Assembly (NCBI GenBank): GCA_033439265.1
Contig: JAVTVX010000035.1
Span: 11,620,001 to 11,684,000, forward strand
Direction: 5' to 3'
Source: Dillenia suffruticosa
Taxonomy: Eukaryota > Streptophyta > Magnoliopsida > Dilleniales > Dilleniaceae
Length of the DNA stretch: 64,000 nt
Made by a program: the position numbers and the translations under genes. Each line of letters opens with the position of its first letter. Positions within the stretch are counted from its first letter, which is position 1. Below, in pieces: positions 36,201-48,695 of the stretch. The notes beneath the pieces were generated by a model. The model worked only from the letters and a program-made list of their open reading frames with translations. It ran no database searches and was not told the DNA's origin.

Positions 36201-39200
36201 GATATATTACAATGAAACTTTTTATGAGTCAAGAATTGCGTATATTATATATGTTGCATGTATATTTGCTAATTGAGATATGCAAATGAAATACAAAATT
36301 TATGCCGATTGTGTTGAATATCACCCCCCTTTAAATTGTCCTAATTAATTATCCAAAAATTAAACTCTGTGATATAATTTTGTATCAAATGGGATGTTAT
36401 TAAAACTTGTGTACTACCATCAGCAACTTCGAGATAAGTCAAACATTCTAGGATATCTTTTTTTTTATGAGAGACTCAATGGAGGGGAGATCGGCACGCT
36501 GAGTACTTAAATGTGACAATGTAGAATTTTAATATCAATTACTTACTTGATGTGACATTATTTTTGTGTCAAATTAATTGAAGAAGAAGAATAATTAAGA
36601 CAAAGGGACACTGGCATGTCAAGGACTTAATGACAATGTAGTCTTTGACTAGGATGTTTTGTAATTTCTAAAAGTTTCATGGCTCTTCTGTGAATTTTAA
36701 AAATTTCACACAATTATATAAGAACTACAAGTTCTAGGGTTTGAGTATGAGAGATTGCCTGCAGATTTTTCTTGGCCTCCATGCCTCTCTCTAAACCTCT
36801 CAAGGGTTTACTATTTTTATTAATTTACGTAAAATCATGGGGAATTGGTTTTCTCTCTACAAGAGAGAATCAATTTTCCGATTGATTTGTCCACCCGGAT
36901 CAAATATTCAAGACATAAGAGTTGGGGCATAGGGAATAAGACTTCGGTTAGGAGTCAATTTCAGGATTATAGAGATTGCAACCATGGAATCAGACCAAAG
37001 AAAAATTAAATTGGATATTTTTGTTTCCCTATTTTATTTTTCTCATAAAATTAAATTATATTCATACTCATTCGTGTCTATTTTTCATATCCATGCTATT
37101 GTTTGCTTCCATTACTTTCATTTTTTGAACATGATACACAAATAGTTAGTATATTTGTTTTTGTTATCTAGAAATATATACCAATCTAACATCCATATCA
37201 CATAAAACTATTTCACAATGAATAAATATATGATCAATACTCTCCGTCTTGCAATCTATACTCCATTTCTAAAGATATCCCTACTTTTAATTCTTTTTGT
37301 CAAGTCACTGGGATGATAAGGATTGAACTCAATCTCACATCACTGTTGCTGTCAATAAAGAATCACAGTTACAAATATCAGCCAATGCAGTGACTAATTT
37401 GAACAACATATCAAACAATACACCATTTTCTCCCATGGGAGAAGGGGTTGATAAGGGCCATGCAGACATATGGATACAAGACATGGTCATGCCAAAATAA
37501 ATATATGAAAATCCCATAAACTTTTGAAAATAGGAAACTGAAAATGGGTCACCATACAGCAGTCATATGGCTAAGATGATGGAATTTTGATTTCTATGAA
37601 CAACAACTTTTTCTAATAGATATTTCTAACCTACCAGATAAGTAATTTACATAATTCAAAAGCAACTGATAATTATATTTAACATATAAGTAATTTACAT
37701 AATTCAAAAGCGACTAATAATTATATTTAACATTTTAAACGATGAGAAAACTACACAAACAAGCTTGAGATATGTGTAATAGAAATCTTAGAAAAAGTTG
37801 GCACTTAATTCAGCATTACCAGATTATATTCATATGTGCATTGTCATATCTTGCTCATATCCACAAGCTATTTTATATTTGCAGAATGTCGGGACTAAAA
37901 CTTATTGTAGAACTTGATAACCAAACATTTATACCAGTAACAAGTTCATAAACATACATTCACATATCAGCAAATATAATTATACCAAACTAGTCTACAC
38001 AAACTTGAGTATTCTAGAAGTATCCAATGTTCAAAATAAAATAATAAAAAAATTGGATATGCCATGTGTACTATTCAACACATATATAGAGAGTATCAAA
38101 TCCAAAACCTGTTCCTCTTTCATTTTTAGGTACCCATACTTCAAGACGACCATGTCAGGGAGATTGTTAAGGTATTTGATATATATTCTTAAAGTGATGA
38201 GTGCATTGCATCTTCTTGGACTAACTTGAAGATATGGTTGTATTGATATAAATTTCAATTTGCAAACAAGTTCAAAGGACTCTATCATGACGAGTTCAAA
38301 AACCTACAAATTCATGGAGATCCATGCGCCAAGGGGGGGTGACTACTTTCATGCACCTGTGAACATATTCTATCAACAAGGATTAAGCTCCTCACCCCCA
38401 AACACAAACTCTGATCACAACACTCTTGACTTGTAGAACAGACATTTTCTTACCCCCCCCCCTTCTGGGATCTAAAGTACAAAGGGAAAAGAACAACTAC
38501 TTCTTCAAGTAAGATCATTCAAAAAGAACATCATGCAATTAATACATGCTTTCCCATCAGGATATTGTCAGATTCAATATACAAAATAACTTTCAATTAC
38601 AATGATAGAAATGGTCATTAAGCAATGACTCCTAAACTTTTGAACTTGTTCATCAGTTGTTTACTTGACCAAAGAAGACCTTATGCCCCAAACTAGTTGG
38701 AGTCAATTGATTGCCTTCTCAGCTCTTATTACATTAATCAGTTCGAAAGTTGAGCTAATCATCATGGTAAAATATCATATCTACAAGCCAAAAATATTGA
38801 AAATTTAGAAAATTTCTACATCATAGAATCAGTTTGCTGTTTTAGAATCAGCTTTTAGAGCATTCACTTCAAGTCATTGAGAATTTCAAACCCAATCTAC
38901 ACAGGAATAAGACTTTCTGGCTATTCAAATTAATCAATCATTCTGGTGGATGGTGGAAAGGCCAGACATAGAAAAAGTATATGGTTTTGAGTATGTCTAA
39001 AAATAAATTAATAAATTAATAAAAGAAAAGGATAATCTACAAATTAGCGTTACAGAACTTTTTGTGAAGGGGAAAAGAAGCCCCTCAGATACCAATAATG
39101 GCAGCATTAACAGTCATCTTAAAGGAACCACCTACTGGTATTTTCAGAGAAGATTCTAGTTATCATGCCCTAGTTTTGTACAACACCAGGACCATAGAAA

Positions 39201-42200
39201 AGAACTATTTTCTCAAAATTGCATCTAATATCGAATAAGACAATGTTACTTGACCAACTCTTCTGCAAACCATTTTATGACAGCCGGGCAGGCATGCCTC
39301 CTCCCCCCCCCCCCCCCCCCCCGGGGCAAAAAAAAAAAGGAAAAAGGGATCAAGATCCAACCGAACCAACAGTCCTAAAAAACACCCAATCAAAGATAAT
39401 TCTGCAGACATGAGCTACCGACATAAGGATTTGCATTGCTATCCACTCATAAACAATAAAAAAATTAGAGCCTCATACATATGCAAAATTAAATGACACA
39501 GAGCATTCAAGAAAAAAGGCACTTACGAGGTTCCCGTAAAGTTGATCAGTGCACCATCAGATGGTATAGACCCAACCAGGAAATTAGTTGACACATTGCT
39601 TCAATATTTAGATGACATAAATTAGTAAAATATACAAAGCAATGCAACTTATTAACCATGACTAAAGATACTCACAATGTCTGGAGTTTGTTCAACTTCC
39701 CAAGTGATACAGGAATAGATCCACTAAGTGAGTTGCTAGAAACATCCCTACCAAATTGAGAGGATATCAATACCTTGACAAAGAGCACCATGCATATAAA
39801 ATTTTCTTTGCATTAAAATTGTACCAGAAGGATCAGCCACTTAAGCCAATGGGAAATATATCAGGCAGCAAGAAGTGCAAAACATAATTGGCACCTTTCT
39901 TCATAATGTTAAATCATATATGTAATTCCTATCTCTTTTGAAAATATTTGAAGCCTGTTGCACTAAATTTCTCCATCCAATACAATAATTCTCAGATACT
40001 CTAAAGGCCATATTCTACATATAATTTGTGCCTAATTTTCTAAATCGCAATAAGAAATATACAGGCAAGTATAATTTTTTAAAAAAAAAAGAAAAAATTA
40101 TGCTACCAGCTTCAAAAACTTTTGTTGTGTGATTTTCTCTTCAACAAAATTGAACTATACTGTTACTACATAATGTACTTTCACAGTGAAGATGGGCAGA
40201 GTCAACAACGAAATTTGGTAGTTTTAGCCATGCAAAGAATACTTGCTATTTTACAAAAGAAACTTGAGTTTGCAATTTGCGTAATTTTGTAGTCCCATAA
40301 TGATTTTGAGAGGTCCAATAAAGAAGTTTGACCAGGAACTTTTAAAAAGTTAATAAATAATGACTTACAGATGTTCAAGTTCTGTAAGATTTCCCAGTTC
40401 ACTAGGAATCAATCCACTTAGGTAGTTCCCCTGCACATATCTGCAAAAAGAGGAAGATTGAAATACCTTTACTAGCAAAATCTGAAATATTATTAAAATG
40501 ACGGACTTTTATCAGGAAAGTAGATAATAATGAGAATCAATCACAAGCATCAGCCATGAACTCCTTTGATAAAGCAACCTAACCCTGAAGAATTGTGTCG
40601 ATATTTGACACATTATGCACTAGACATCAATTAATTTCAAAAGTGGGAGCACCAAAACAACACACTTCTACAATTTACTCCAAATGCAAACATAAGAAAT
40701 AAATTTTGCGTCTCACTACATTTGGTTTGAGAATGTGCAAATTCAATAATTGATAGGATTCTATTGCATAATTCTTTCAAATAGAAAATTAGAAAATAAA
40801 TTACCAGCATATAGGAATAACTAACAGCAACAATAATAACAACAATTTGAATCTTTATCCCAACAATTGGGGTCGGTCATTTAAGAGACAACTATGGAGA
40901 AAAAATACATATTTATATAAATATGTTGGTTTAATTTATGCAAATTCTCTACACCAGTCATTCCTCCAAGATTATCTTCACGTCTAAACCCTTAACTATT
41001 GTATCTTTATATATAACTTGCATCCAAATTTTCAGCGGTCTACCCCTACACTTTACTAGATCTCTTATATTTAAGTTCTTGATTTTTCTAACCAGTATGT
41101 CTTTGAATCCTCTTTGCACATGCCCAAACTATCTAAAACGGCACTCTCGCATTTTATCCACAATTAAACTAACTCCCAACTTGTTAAAATTCTCTTCATT
41201 TCTAATTTTATCTCTTCTAGTTTTACCACACATCCACTTAAATATTCTCATTTCTGCTACAGCCATTTTTTGTTCTTATTGCTGTTTAATAACCCAACAC
41301 TCAATACCATACAATAATGCAAATCATACCGTAGTTCTATACAACTTTCCACTCAAATACAGTGGTATCATGCGACCTCAAAGAACTCCAAATGTCCTTC
41401 TCCATTTCATCCAATCTGCTTGAATCTTATGATTCATCTATATTATCATTATTTTGAATGATAGAACCAAAATATCTAAATCGTTCACTCTTTGGTACAT
41501 CTTGTTCATCTAACATAATCGTTTCTTCATCACCCTGATGACTGCCGCTAAACCTACATCTCATATACTCAGTTTTCAATCTATTTTATCTAAATCCTCT
41601 AGATTCCAGTGTGACCCTCCATAACTCTAATTTAGCATTAATACCATCCCTAATTTTATCAACCAACACTATATCATCTGTAAAAAGTATACACCATAGT
41701 AAAAACTAGCAGCAGTAACAAAAAATTTGAAATGGATATGCATCTCCATTTTGTCCCTCTATCTATCTATATAAATATATATCCATGCACTAATAAAAAA
41801 GAACTCACATGATACACAAAGTGCTTATCGGCTTAGTGCAAAGGTAGGGGGAGAGTGGGCATATATGTACACAGTTTTCTCCTTACATTTTTTCCAAAGA
41901 GCTATTTCCATGCCTCGAACCCATTACCTCGAGATCACCAAAGGAATAACTCAACTGTTGCGTTAATGTTCCCCCCTATATCCATGCACTAATGATGTCA
42001 CAAATATAAACATTAACTAAACCTAGTTCCCCCCTATATCCATGCACTAATGATGTCACAAATATAAACATCAACTAAACCTTTATCCCACTAAGTAGGG
42101 TCAACCATATGGATTCTTCTACATCATTGTACTCTATTTCATATCACATATTCACCTATATGATTGTTTACTTAATATGACAATAATAATCGTACTTTTA

Positions 42201-45200
42201 TTTTACTAAGTGATGTCAGTAATATGGATACTTGTATACCATTGTACTCTATTTTGTATCATATTTTTATCTATACTTAGAATTCATATCTTATTTTATT
42301 ATCGTTATCCAAATTTTCTTAGATCTCCCTCTCCCTCAATTAATATGACTTCTTTCGGCTCACGGAAGCCACTATCTGTCGCCTATATATGTGTGCATGC
42401 CATCTTAATCATGTTTCCCTCAATTTTTCCTCGATAGGCTCAACCCCAACTTTTTCCCTCATACACTTGTTTCTTATCTTGTCCATCATTGTGTATCCGC
42501 ATATCTACCTTAACATCATCATCTCTGCAACTTTCTTCTTCTACTCGTGCTTTTGTTTCATTGTCCAATATTTCAAATCTATACAACAAAATAGATATGA
42601 TCATCATCCGGTAAAACTTCCATTTAAACTTTAGAGATACCTTTCAATCACATAGAATGCTCTATATACTTCTCTATTTCAACCATCTTACTTCTATTTT
42701 ATATGACACATTTCTATCAACCCCTCCATCTTTTTGTAAAATTCATCCTAGATGCTTAAATTTCTCACTTACAGATAATTCATCATCTCTATCTTAATCA
42801 TTACTTCACTAACATTAATATTGCTAAACTTAAATTTCATATATTCAGTTTTTGTCCTATCAAGTTTAAATCCTTTCACTTCCAATGTTTCTCTCAAGAT
42901 TCAAGCATAGCATTCAGCCAGTCATCTTAAATCCTATAAGCATTAGCACAAGCACAAATTTTTATACTTGCAAATACGAATAGATCAAATAGAAATAGAC
43001 TGTTTCTCTTGATAAGTTGGGCAGATAAAAAGATGGTATGTGACATTGAAAAACTCTTTCAATGCTTTATCACCTTTTTCTGTATCATAGATGTTCCAGT
43101 CAAACATCATACATTATGTTCACAAATCATCAACATATAAAATGGAGCAACAAAAGAATGTCCTATATCCCTGAGAGTTGTTCAAACTTTGTGATTGCAA
43201 CTTCCGTTTAGAATAAGTCAGTGACCTGCATAACTAAAAGTTGATAACACATACATGTACAGGTTTCTCTTCACTATTGTTCACGAAGGCCACATGTGCA
43301 GTTTAACATTGCAGCAGATTACATGCCTATTATTTTCCAGAAGCATTATGTACAACCATTATCAGACTAAAAGCTTAATTAAGTTTGGGTTGCCTTATTT
43401 ACCACATTTCAACATCTAAAGAATGTGAAGTATTTAACATGCTTGTTGCATGACAGCATGCTATCCTCTTATAGAAGCACCTGATGTAATATGACAATCT
43501 GATCAACTAAGTGCACATGGGTGTATTCGAGTCGAGCCCGAGTATTCCTGAACTCGAACTCAAATTTTTTAATGGTATTCGAACTCAAACTCGAGTTCGA
43601 CGAGTAGTAAATAATATGAATCGAGCTCGAATTCGAATTTTTTAATGGTACTTGAACTCGACGAATAGTAAATAATATAACTCGAACTCAACTCATTTGT
43701 ATAATGAAACCGCCCGAATTTGAACTCGACAAGTAATTTATATATATAATATATATTCTATTTAATTTAATTTTTTATATTATAATAATATATAAATATA
43801 TAATATATATTAATATATATTATCGAGTTACTCGACGAATTTTCGAATTTAAAATTCTATTACTTGAACTCAACTCGAACTCGATCAAAAATCGAGTTGA
43901 GTCGAGCTGTTGATCAAGCGGCTCCCAAGCGGCTCGAACTCAACTCGGTTCGCATAACAGCCCTATGCACACTCCTCTACATAATTGTCACATTGAATTC
44001 TCTATGATCATTTGTTCTCTACAGTACAGGCAATCATTGAGCAGCTCGGATATAACTTGAGATTAATCTAAGTTGAACAAATGCATAGCAGGATCATCCT
44101 ATTGATGAGTTCATTTTTCTAACTGAAAACTGCCACAGACTGCGCTGAACTTGGCACGGTAAGCTGTCAGAATTACTTCTGAGCAGCAATACAGTTCTTA
44201 GAAGTACAAATGATGCAATCATATGAGAGGCAAAATCAGTTTATTTTACTTTGGAGAAAAAAAAGAAACCCGAAAAAAATGAAAAAAAAATAGTTCTCAT
44301 CTCTTCTACTTACAATGCCCGCAGCTCTGTGCAGTTTGCCAGCTCTAAAGGAATCCCCCCATAAAAATTATTGTTGTGGAGAGCTCTGTGATAGAACATG
44401 TAATAGACTTAATTGATTGAAAAAGTAAACTAATTAGAAGAAACAGGAAATCACTACAATAGAATACTTTATCCTTGGAAATACATACAAAAAGTTTAAC
44501 TGATCAAGTTTGCCGATCTCTGGAGATATAGATCCACTCAATCTGTGATGAGGTAGCCTCCTGTAAGACATAGATCAAACAAATGAATAAACTAGAGCTC
44601 TTAGATAACACCAGAAGTTTTAGACATGCACAAGCTGTTGAAATGATATATAACATAACAGGGATGGTGTACAATAGACAACAATAACAAACTGAGTCAT
44701 AATCCCAAATTTTGGAATCAGCCATTTGAGAAACCAATATAGAAGAGAGAAGAGATAAAATGAAATAAAATAAAATTAGAGTTTGACATAAAATTAGATT
44801 TGAGGATGATCTACAATAACAATTCTAAACCTCTAATTTACGGAGCACATAATATTGATGGCTGGAAAAGCATAGCATATGGTTATCTAACACAGCCAAT
44901 AAAGATGTAGTTGATCAAACTAACAACAAATTGAATATTCAAACACTATAAGGAGATAGAAACAGATGACAGTGTCAGAATACAGAAAAATGTTCACTGC
45001 AGCATGTGAACAACCTTAAGAAATCCTTTATCACATAGAACACACAATGAAATCAAAAGGCGTATAAAAGCAAAGACTAAATAGGAGGAACATGGCTAGC
45101 GCAATTATTCAACAGGACAGAACCTTATCTCAGATAAAGATGAGAGCAAAGGACCAGCATTATTTATAGTGATGCATTAGTTATTAGAATGCTTTCTAGT

Positions 45201-45593
45201 TTCTCTCCACACTGGCCACCAGACAATATAGTAATGCATAGGGCTGCAGAGAAGCTTAGGATAAGAGCATAACATGGAGAGTAAAAATCCATACAACTGG
45301 ATACAAGAGTGTAGCCAACTGGCACAGAGGGAACTCAGAGAGCAGTCAGCCTTTTTCAAGCTTGTCACATGTATTGCTAGCTAGCATTTTCAGTTGCCTT
45401 TTCTTTAGCCTTTGTTGGATCAAAGATCGATTTGAAAGGCTCGATTCATAAGCCCAAAATGGACAAACCAGGCAGTGGTTTTTTCCAAATCATCCGGGAA
45501 CTATTTTTGGGGGCAAGCTTTGGCACAACGATGGAGTTGCTCCTCTGGTGACCTCAAGATCACGGGTTTGAGCCGTGGAAACAGCCCCTTTGC

Positions 45594-45629
<36 letters not shown>

Positions 45630-48600
45630 AAGCAAGGGGAAGACTGCATACATATACGCCCACCCTCCCTTACCCCTGCACTAAGTCGGGGAGCACTTTG
45701 TGCACCGGGTGAGCCCTTATCTGGGAACTATTTTTCCTCCGGGGAGAAGAGCCACACATAAATAAGGCAGTTGAATCCAACCTTTCGGGTGGAGTTCATT
45801 TTAGTCTCCTGACTAAAAGGGTCAGCTTTCCTCAAAAATTATTTTTTCTTACCTAAATTATATCAAGTTCAAGAATACTGTTAAGATTCCATCAGAGTCC
45901 CACAAAATAGTGCTCTAGTGACCCATCACCAGGATAGTTTGTCCAAAGGACTAATAATCCAAGTACAAATGTTCACAGGACTACAAGGTCTGACACAAAC
46001 CATCCACCTTGTGAATACAGAGAGGCCTTTTCATATATGACAGCTCGGAATGGATATCATAGAGGACAAAGGGAGCAAAGATCATTTTTTTCTGGAGCAC
46101 TAGTTGACGAGCCACCAGATAAGCAAAAAAGAAAACAGGGGAGAGAATAATATGCTTTTGGAACTGCGGGGCAGCACAGTGTGGGAAGATAAAGACCAAG
46201 AAGGACAGAGAAAGAATAAACAATAATTGATTCCATTCTTCAAGCTTAAGTGCTGGAAGAAAAATCTATTTGTAGGCAACTGTTTCTCACATTAAAGGAA
46301 TCAAAATATGCAAAATCCAAAAAGGGCCTGCTACTCCCCCCCAAAGCAATCATACATGGCAAAGAATGTCTTCCACATATATATTTTATCCATGTAACTT
46401 CTAAAAAGTAGGACATCAGCCAGATCAGCAAGAAACACCATAGATGCAGCATCTTCCAAGTTCCAACGGGCAGGCACTCTTAAGCCTCCAGAAGAGAGAG
46501 TGGCCCAAAAGAATTGCTAATGCTAGAGAAGGCAAACATATCTTATACGCATTGAGAATCAATACCACAAGATCCCACTCACAATAGCAAATAGCGTCCA
46601 CATTCCTTGAAAAGAAGCACTTTAGACCATGAAAAATAAAAGACAAGTTGATTACTTACAAGGATGTAACTCGCTTTGTTTTTCGGTCACATTCCACTCC
46701 TCTCCAACCACAGGGATCCGGGTCCTCTGGTCTCCACTGAAGAAGGATTCCATCTGAGCTAACAATCGCCATTCTAAAACTAAGCAGTGCCTCTCCTGCA
46801 GATGACAGTATGACATGAATATATATCTGTGAGAGAGGAATATAGATACAGATGAAGCATAGAACACAAAAGCATCTGAAAATTTTCTGAAATACCTATT
46901 AATTTGGTCAACTTAGTTCTTCCGTTAGTTCAATTTGGCAGTAGAGTGAATCTTATAATCATTAGAAGGCAGAAAGTACATACTAGCATTTCTTTTTTGA
47001 TAGCACACATGCTAGAATTTCTTATTCTTTTCATGATATCAATTCAATGATAGCTGTGCATGTGTCATATTAATATTCATAATTCATAGGTGTGTGTGAT
47101 TAAGGTTTTACAGCATCGAATACAATACAACATAGGAAAAGATTTAAAGAGAATTTAGTGTCTAATGATCAAGAGCAACATCTCTAACCTTATGGCTTGT
47201 GTAACCATTCCCTAAATCTTGTTGTCATGCATGGTGGTTGTATGAATTGAGAAGGAAAAATAATGACAAATGTCAAGGAAGGATGGTGAGGCACTTCTTA
47301 GTTTTAAAATGATGGTCATGGATCACCAGTTTGGGTAGTAAAGAAAGGACTGCCAATGTAGTGACGGCCTTCTACAGGACAGATTTGAGTAAGGGAAGAG
47401 TGAATGTTCATTCACCTATGCTAAACTTAAAAATTGGCTGTGAATAGACCTCTCCCTTTGCTGTGACATTCAATGTGGCCCATCCCCACCAAAGGAAAAC
47501 CAAAAACCCATTCAAACCATGTTTGACCATCCAGCTAGGAGCTAGCAATTGCATTCTTGCTTAAGATCATCCAAAAGCTAAGGGGCTGGGACATCAATTT
47601 CACAAGGAGTGTACATAGTTGTTGGATTGAACTCAACAGAGGGGATGCGTAATTCTAAATGGAAAAGATAGTGAAGTTTTGAGATGAAAGTTTCTCATAG
47701 GATCACTACTTTTGAGAGGGAGAAAACAAGGAAAACTACCATGGACAGTTGTATAGAAAAATGCTGCTCCAATCAAATGTTGTTTTAATTGTATATGAGG
47801 CTATCTTGAAGAAAATCTTCAACCAGGAAAATATATGATGAGTGAAGAAGGGAAATGCTTTCAGAATGGATGTCTCACATGAAAGAATGAAGCGAAGGTG
47901 GTCAATCACAATTTTTTTTCCTTATGATCTTTGGAGTAAAATACTACAGATGATAACTCAGATATCAGTGAAGGGCTAAAATCACCTTGCTTAATTAAGC
48001 ATTCACCCAAAGGTGCATAATCGTTGCATATAGAAGAAATAAGTCATTTCTTTCTCTTCAGTTATTCATAAAGAGCATGTTCTATGATAAAAAGGAAAAT
48101 CCCCCTTGGTTGGCATCTCACAAAGTTGGCTTAGTAATCTTAATTTAAAGAATGTAAACAAAATTTTTATGGAAACTTTTGGTAGTATTTCCTTTTTATA
48201 GATTGAGATTCTCTCCCTTGTGCTCAGGTTTTGATTATGTTACATGGCTGCACAACCTGATGCCTTCAGAAGATTTATGACTATCAAACTTAAATTTTGT
48301 AGCTTATTTGCAGTTGGACCACATAATTGGAAACTCCTCTGCAAAAGAAAAAATCAGATTTAACTGAAATAAACTTTACTGGGCATAGGGCCATGCAGTA
48401 AATAACCAAGCATATGTACATTCCAATAAAGGATAGCAAGCATATGAGGAAAGCAGTATATTGCATCATAGTCCTTAGGTCTCCTCATCACCAAAAAGAA
48501 ACATATTGCATGACAAGTTTCACATCTCAACTACATAGCAGTGAAAAAGAGAAAAAGAACCAGATATATGTGACAAACTAATGATCAGAAGAAAATACCA

Positions 48601-48695
48601 TCAGGACTAAGAGCTCTGGATCTGTTCATGAGAAGGTAGAGTAGTAGAATGTAGAAAAGCAATGGCCCATGACATTTTGTAGGACAGATGCCCAT
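30249..48695 (-). CDS. FEI1: FEI1/FEI2-type leucine-rich-repeat receptor kinase
   Basis: Thirteen coding exons, 5' to 3': 48695-48599, 46795-46660, 44560-44489, 44385-44314, 40440-40369, 39747-39676, 39598-39527, 34398-34301, 34110-33943, 33847-33515, 32987-32742, 31872-31739, 30467-30249. They join in frame into 596 codons plus stop; FEI1 is about 591 residues. Order: MGIC start and hydrophobic signal peptide, LRR N-terminal cap ([17 protein letters not shown]), five 24-residue repeats each on its own 72-nt exon, membrane span about 244-266, kinase with GSGGFG, Lys near 339, HRD near 432-434 and DFG near 452-454, and the FEI tail [11 protein letters not shown]. Arabidopsis FEI1/FEI2 act at the plasma membrane in cell-wall synthesis with SOS5. 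Which paralogue this is cannot be told here. No coding lesion seen. Confidence 0.93.
31935..32310. repeat. 188-bp tandem duplication in FEI intron 11
   Basis: 31935-32122 and 32123-32310 are near-identical (for example CAGAGGAAGAATCGGGGCAA in both), with scattered point differences. It lies between the kinase exons 32987-32742 and 31872-31739. Confidence 0.9.
34852..34986. repeat. 70-bp tandem duplication in FEI intron 7
   Basis: GTCCACCTGTGA starts copies at 34852 and 34922; both include GGATGCAGATTAATATCAAA. Confidence 0.9.
35785..37030 (+). repeat. Dispersed repeat copy 1 (LTR-like), FEI intron 7
   Basis: Collinear, diverged similarity to about 61845-63150 in the same orientation: for example GAATATATATGGAT near 36160 versus GAATATATATAGAT near 62274, and ATTAATTGAAGAAG versus ATTAATTGAAAAAG near 62904. 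The stretch near 36716-36760 resembles an LTR transcription-start region. I could not define ends or target duplications. Confidence 0.6.
37638..37733. repeat. 48-bp tandem duplication in FEI intron 7
   Basis: Copies 37638-37685 and 37686-37733 share ATAAGTAATTTACATAATTC and differ at two positions. Confidence 0.9.
39302..39335. repeat. Homopolymer: long C run then A run
   Basis: About 20 C residues followed by GGGGC and 11 A residues, within FEI intron 7. Run lengths in such tracts are prone to sequencing error. Confidence 0.85.
40826..41701 (-). mobile_element. RTE-type LINE 3' fragment (copy 1) in FEI intron 4
   Basis: On the minus strand the right end encodes the reverse transcriptase active site as [14 protein letters not shown] near 41690-41650 (family motif FADD), then [22 protein letters not shown] in a partly broken frame and further C-terminal sequence. 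The 3' tail is a (TTG/TTA) repeat at the left end near 40826-40843. 5' truncation is typical of LINEs. The plus-strand frame 40938-41423 is only its complement. Confidence 0.8.
41778..41794. repeat. Left target duplication of Au-type SINE
   Basis: TATATCCATGCACTAAT, perfectly repeated at 41977-41993. Confidence 0.93.
41795..41976 (-). mobile_element. Au-type SINE (copy 1), FEI intron 4
   Basis: 182 bp between perfect 17-bp target duplications. On the minus strand it starts GGGGGGAACATT, contains a Pol III B-box-like GGGTTCGAGGC near 41918, and ends in a T run, as Au SINEs do. It shares the body with 45509-45722. Confidence 0.9.
41968..42082. repeat. 58-bp tandem duplication spanning the SINE edge
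   Basis: Copies start at 41968 and 42026 (GTTCCCCCCTATATCCATGC). Each includes the first bases of the SINE, so the duplication happened after SINE insertion. Confidence 0.9.
42083..42925 (-). mobile_element. RTE-type LINE 3' fragment (copy 2) in FEI intron 4
   Basis: Minus strand, C-terminal reverse transcriptase region: [17 protein letters not shown] near 42860-42800, downstream of a DWLNAML segment near 42925. It is related to but distinct from copy 1, lacks the active-site motif and is broken by stops. The 3' end toward 42083 has the RTE-like CTTTATCCCACTAAGTAGGG. Confidence 0.75.
43518..43965. mobile_element. MITE-like element (hAT-like) in FEI intron 4
   Basis: 448 bp flanked by TGCACA on both sides. 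Ends TGGGTGTATTCGAGTCGAG and, on the other strand, TAGGGCTGTTATGCGAACCG form imperfect inverted repeats, with many TCGAGTTCGA-type motifs inside and an AT-rich palindromic core near 43741-43835. No transposase. A hAT-derived non-autonomous element is likely; an 8-bp duplication could not be confirmed. Confidence 0.55.
44676..44741 (-). repeat. RTE-type 3' tail relic, FEI intron 2
   Basis: CAACAATAACAA followed by ATAATCCCAAATTTTGGAATCAG resembles the 3' end of the LINE at 40826-40885 (CAACAATAATAACAACAATT, then ATCCCAACAATTGGGGTCGG). Only the tail remains. Confidence 0.55.
45496..45508. repeat. Left target duplication of second SINE
   Basis: GGGAACTATTTTT, repeated at 45723-45735. Confidence 0.92.
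45509..45722 (+). mobile_element. Au-type SINE (copy 2), FEI intron 2
   Basis: 214 bp between perfect 13-bp duplications. It starts GGGGGCAAGCTTTGGC, has a B-box-like GGGTTTGAGCC near 45564, an internal run of about 31 A residues at 45596-45626, and the Au-typical end CGGGGAGCACTTTGTGCACC then GGGTGAGCCCTT. The long A run replaces a shorter purine stretch of other copies. Confidence 0.93.
45736..46659. other. Remainder of FEI intron 2
   Basis: No exon or element recognised between the SINE and the exon at 46795-46660. Confidence 0.5.
46796..48598 (-). other. FEI intron 1, nothing else recognised
   Basis: A 1.8-kb intron between the signal-peptide exon and the LRR cap exon. I saw no coding segment or clear element. 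Confidence 0.5.

Noticed and set aside
39219-39413. Proline-run open frame
   Set aside because: It is a homopolymer C tract in an intron.
40938-41423. 161-codon plus-strand open frame
   Set aside because: The real signal is the minus-strand LINE reverse transcriptase; this is its complement.
45540-45600. Possible tRNA gene (B-box-like motif)
   Set aside because: The motif belongs to an Au-type SINE with target duplications; no tRNA cloverleaf could be drawn.
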